A stretch of DNA of 5,969 nt, taken from Bacillota bacterium. Lineage in GTDB: Bacteria > Bacillota > Bacilli > Alicyclobacillales > SLC66. The translations under genes were made by a program, and so were the position numbers. The stretch covers positions 1 through 5,969 of the forward strand of contig JAJZCJ010000204.1 of NCBI GenBank assembly GCA_021846145.1, read 5' to 3'. Position 1 is the stretch's first letter, and every line of letters starts with the position of its first letter. Positions 5,456-5,969 of this stretch are shown here, one piece after another. The notes under the pieces are model-generated. The model saw only the letters and a program-made list of their open reading frames with translations, did no database searches and was not told the DNA's origin.

Positions 5456-5768
5456 TGATTTTCGCGCCACTAGGGACACCTACTGTATCAGGTGTCTGCC
5501 TGTTCGCGATGACCACACTCGGTTTTACCGGCTTCTGCGCTTTCGGGAATTGCCTTGTTTCAATACCATCGTAAAGTCGTTCATAAACATTCCATTTGTT
5601 ACTCCGTATAAATAGGTACGCGAAATTGCAAGCAACAACATAATACTATATGCCGCCTAACACCAGCATCAAAGCTTCTCCTAATTTCGCCATTCCCGTA
5701 TGCACTGTATGATCGACAAGTGTAGCCAACTGCATGATCAGCGTCGGATGTGCAAGGATATACTTCAC
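5442..5768 (-). pseudogene. Amber-interrupted small membrane protein frame (about 40 + 67 residues)
   Basis: After the TAG at 5648-5646 the same minus-strand frame continues without a stop to TAA at 5444-5442. The continuation reads YYVVACNFAYLFI, then a polar and basic stretch (RSNKWNVYERLYDG), then a Pro/Lys/Val-rich tail ending PSGAKITLVN. Joined across the amber codon, LMLVLGGI-x-YYVVACNFAYLFI makes one transmembrane-length hydrophobic segment followed by positive residues, as in a single-pass protein with its C-terminus in the cytoplasm. The first ATG, GTG or TTG in frame after the amber is a GTG more than forty codons on, with no good ribosome binding site, so an independent second gene is unlikely. 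Explanations in order of plausibility are a recent nonsense mutation (for example TGG, CAG or TAT to TAG), a sequencing error, or amber read-through. I do not recognise a family. Alternatively the continuation is open by chance. Confidence 0.35.
5646..5768 (-). CDS. Small 40-residue protein, possibly the N-terminal part of an amber-interrupted membrane protein
   Basis: This frame starts at GTG 5768 and ends at TAG 5648-5646. The reason to take so short a frame seriously is its initiation signal: GGAAGGGAGG at 5785-5776 lies seven bases upstream. The GTG also overlaps the TGA of the preceding minus-strand frame as GTGA, a common coupling arrangement. The protein begins KYILAHPTLIMQLATLVDHT and ends in a hydrophobic LGEALMLVLGGI. 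I do not recognise a family. The sequence is helix-friendly, and the C-terminal hydrophobic run is too short to span a membrane by itself. The same frame is open for 67 codons beyond the stop, and the hydrophobic run would be completed there, so this may be half of a gene rather than a complete small protein. The opposite strand holds no gene here. Confidence 0.45.
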   Translation of the reverse strand: MKYILAHPTLIMQLATLVDHTVHTGMAKLGEALMLVLGGI

Positions 5769-5968
5769 ACTTGAACCTCCCTTCCTCTGTAATTGTCCCA
5801 ACTCTTTGCGGTAACCCATTCCTGTTGTAGTGGGTGAAACCCTCGAACGATTACGTCCCTGTTGTTTGTCAGGTTCCACAATGATCGATCGTCCAACAAG
5901 GTCAGTGGGAATAATACCGACCAAATGGTATCTGCCTTGGTGACGCCGAGGCCATATGCGATGACCTG
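5765..5968 (-). CDS. C-terminal 67 residues of an unrecognised protein (5' end outside window)
   Basis: This minus-strand frame is open from the right edge to TGA 5767-5765 and has no start in the window. It begins QVIAYGLGVTKADTIWSVLF and ends NYRGREVQV. The composition (seven aromatic residues including four Trp, balanced charge) looks like a folded protein more than the competing frame in the same DNA, which is Arg/Gly/Thr-rich. The end of the gene supplies the ribosome binding site of the next frame and overlaps its GTG by four bases, which is independent support that this frame is translated. The segment LLDDRSLWNLTNNRDVIVRGFHPLQ faintly resembles the end of VirD4/TraG-like coupling ATPases, where a leucine-rich stretch is followed by an IVFIRG-x-x-P pattern. 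That is a hypothesis only, since the ATPase motifs would be outside the window. No function is assigned. Confidence 0.5.
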   Translation of the reverse strand, partial: QVIAYGLGVTKADTIWSVLFPLTLLDDRSLWNLTNNRDVIVRGFHPLQQEWVTAKSWDNYRGREVQV

Positions 5969-5969
5969 C

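Noticed and set aside
5525..5641. A 38-codon minus-strand frame starting ATG 5641 just after the amber codon (MLLLAISRTY, ending RKRRSR).
   Set aside because: It has no usable ribosome binding site and is out of frame with the upstream small gene. The alternative frame, which stays open to 5442, gives a more protein-like product and completes the membrane segment.
5765..5767. UGA of the partial minus-strand gene as a selenocysteine codon, given the nearby tRNA-Sec.
   Set aside because: Read-through would meet another TGA within about ten codons, and the GTGA overlap with a strong ribosome binding site explains this stop as an ordinary gene end.
5769..5924. The part of the minus-strand frame upstream of GTG 5768, which could start at TTG 5924 and make a 92-residue protein.
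   Set aside because: There is no ribosome binding site at 5924, and the Arg/Gly/Thr-rich translation looks like an off-frame reading of the partial gene ending at 5765. GTG 5768 has an excellent site.
1..5969. CRISPR array, complete insertion sequence, rRNA gene or replication origin.
   Set aside because: No regularly spaced repeats, no transposase motif with terminal inverted repeats, no rRNA-like sequence and no DnaA-box cluster were seen on reading both strands.

Overview
The window looks like a piece of a Bacillota (low-to-mid GC, Bacillales-like) chromosome. The signs are strong AGGAGG-type ribosome binding sites, sigma-A promoters, a TPP riboswitch that ends in a rho-independent terminator, and an EcfS protein that resembles Bacillus YkoE. 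The species cannot be named from the sequence. A selenocysteine tRNA shows that the organism probably makes selenoproteins, which many Bacillales do not.

Layout. (1) 2-947, plus strand: the 3' part of a membrane-anchored family 2 glycosyltransferase, then a GtrA-like small membrane protein behind a strong ribosome binding site. Together they form a polyprenyl-phosphate-sugar or cell-envelope glycosylation pair. (2) 948-1958, minus strand: an aminoglycoside-phosphotransferase-fold kinase whose stop codon directly abuts the gtrA stop codon. (3) 1974-5133, plus strand: a vitamin uptake operon with an extended -10 promoter, a TPP aptamer, a competing antiterminator and terminator, a YkoE-type EcfS component, and one 782-residue protein that fuses both ECF ATPases to the EcfT transmembrane subunit. 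In Bacillus subtilis the same parts are separate YkoD and YkoC proteins. The whole thiamine/HMP importer is therefore encoded by two overlapping genes under thiamine pyrophosphate control. (4) 5168-5324, plus strand: a promoter built on two abutting perfect palindromes, followed by tRNA-Sec (anticodon TCA) and a hairpin that probably ends its transcript. (5) 5325-5969: a less ordinary stretch. No ordinary long gene is obvious, but the minus strand carries the C-terminal end of an unrecognised protein running in from beyond the window. It is coupled by a GTGA overlap and an excellent ribosome binding site to a small membrane-protein frame that is broken by a single amber codon and then stays open to 5442. 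These frames point towards the tRNA-Sec 3' end. Together with short repeats near that end, this is compatible with the edge of an integrated element, but no integrase or duplicated attachment site is visible.

The most notable items are the two-gene riboswitch-controlled ECF importer with its A-A'-T fusion, the antiterminator that can be read from the sequence, the palindromic tRNA-Sec promoter, and the amber-interrupted minus-strand module next to tRNA-Sec. Everything is based on reading the sequence; no database search was possible.
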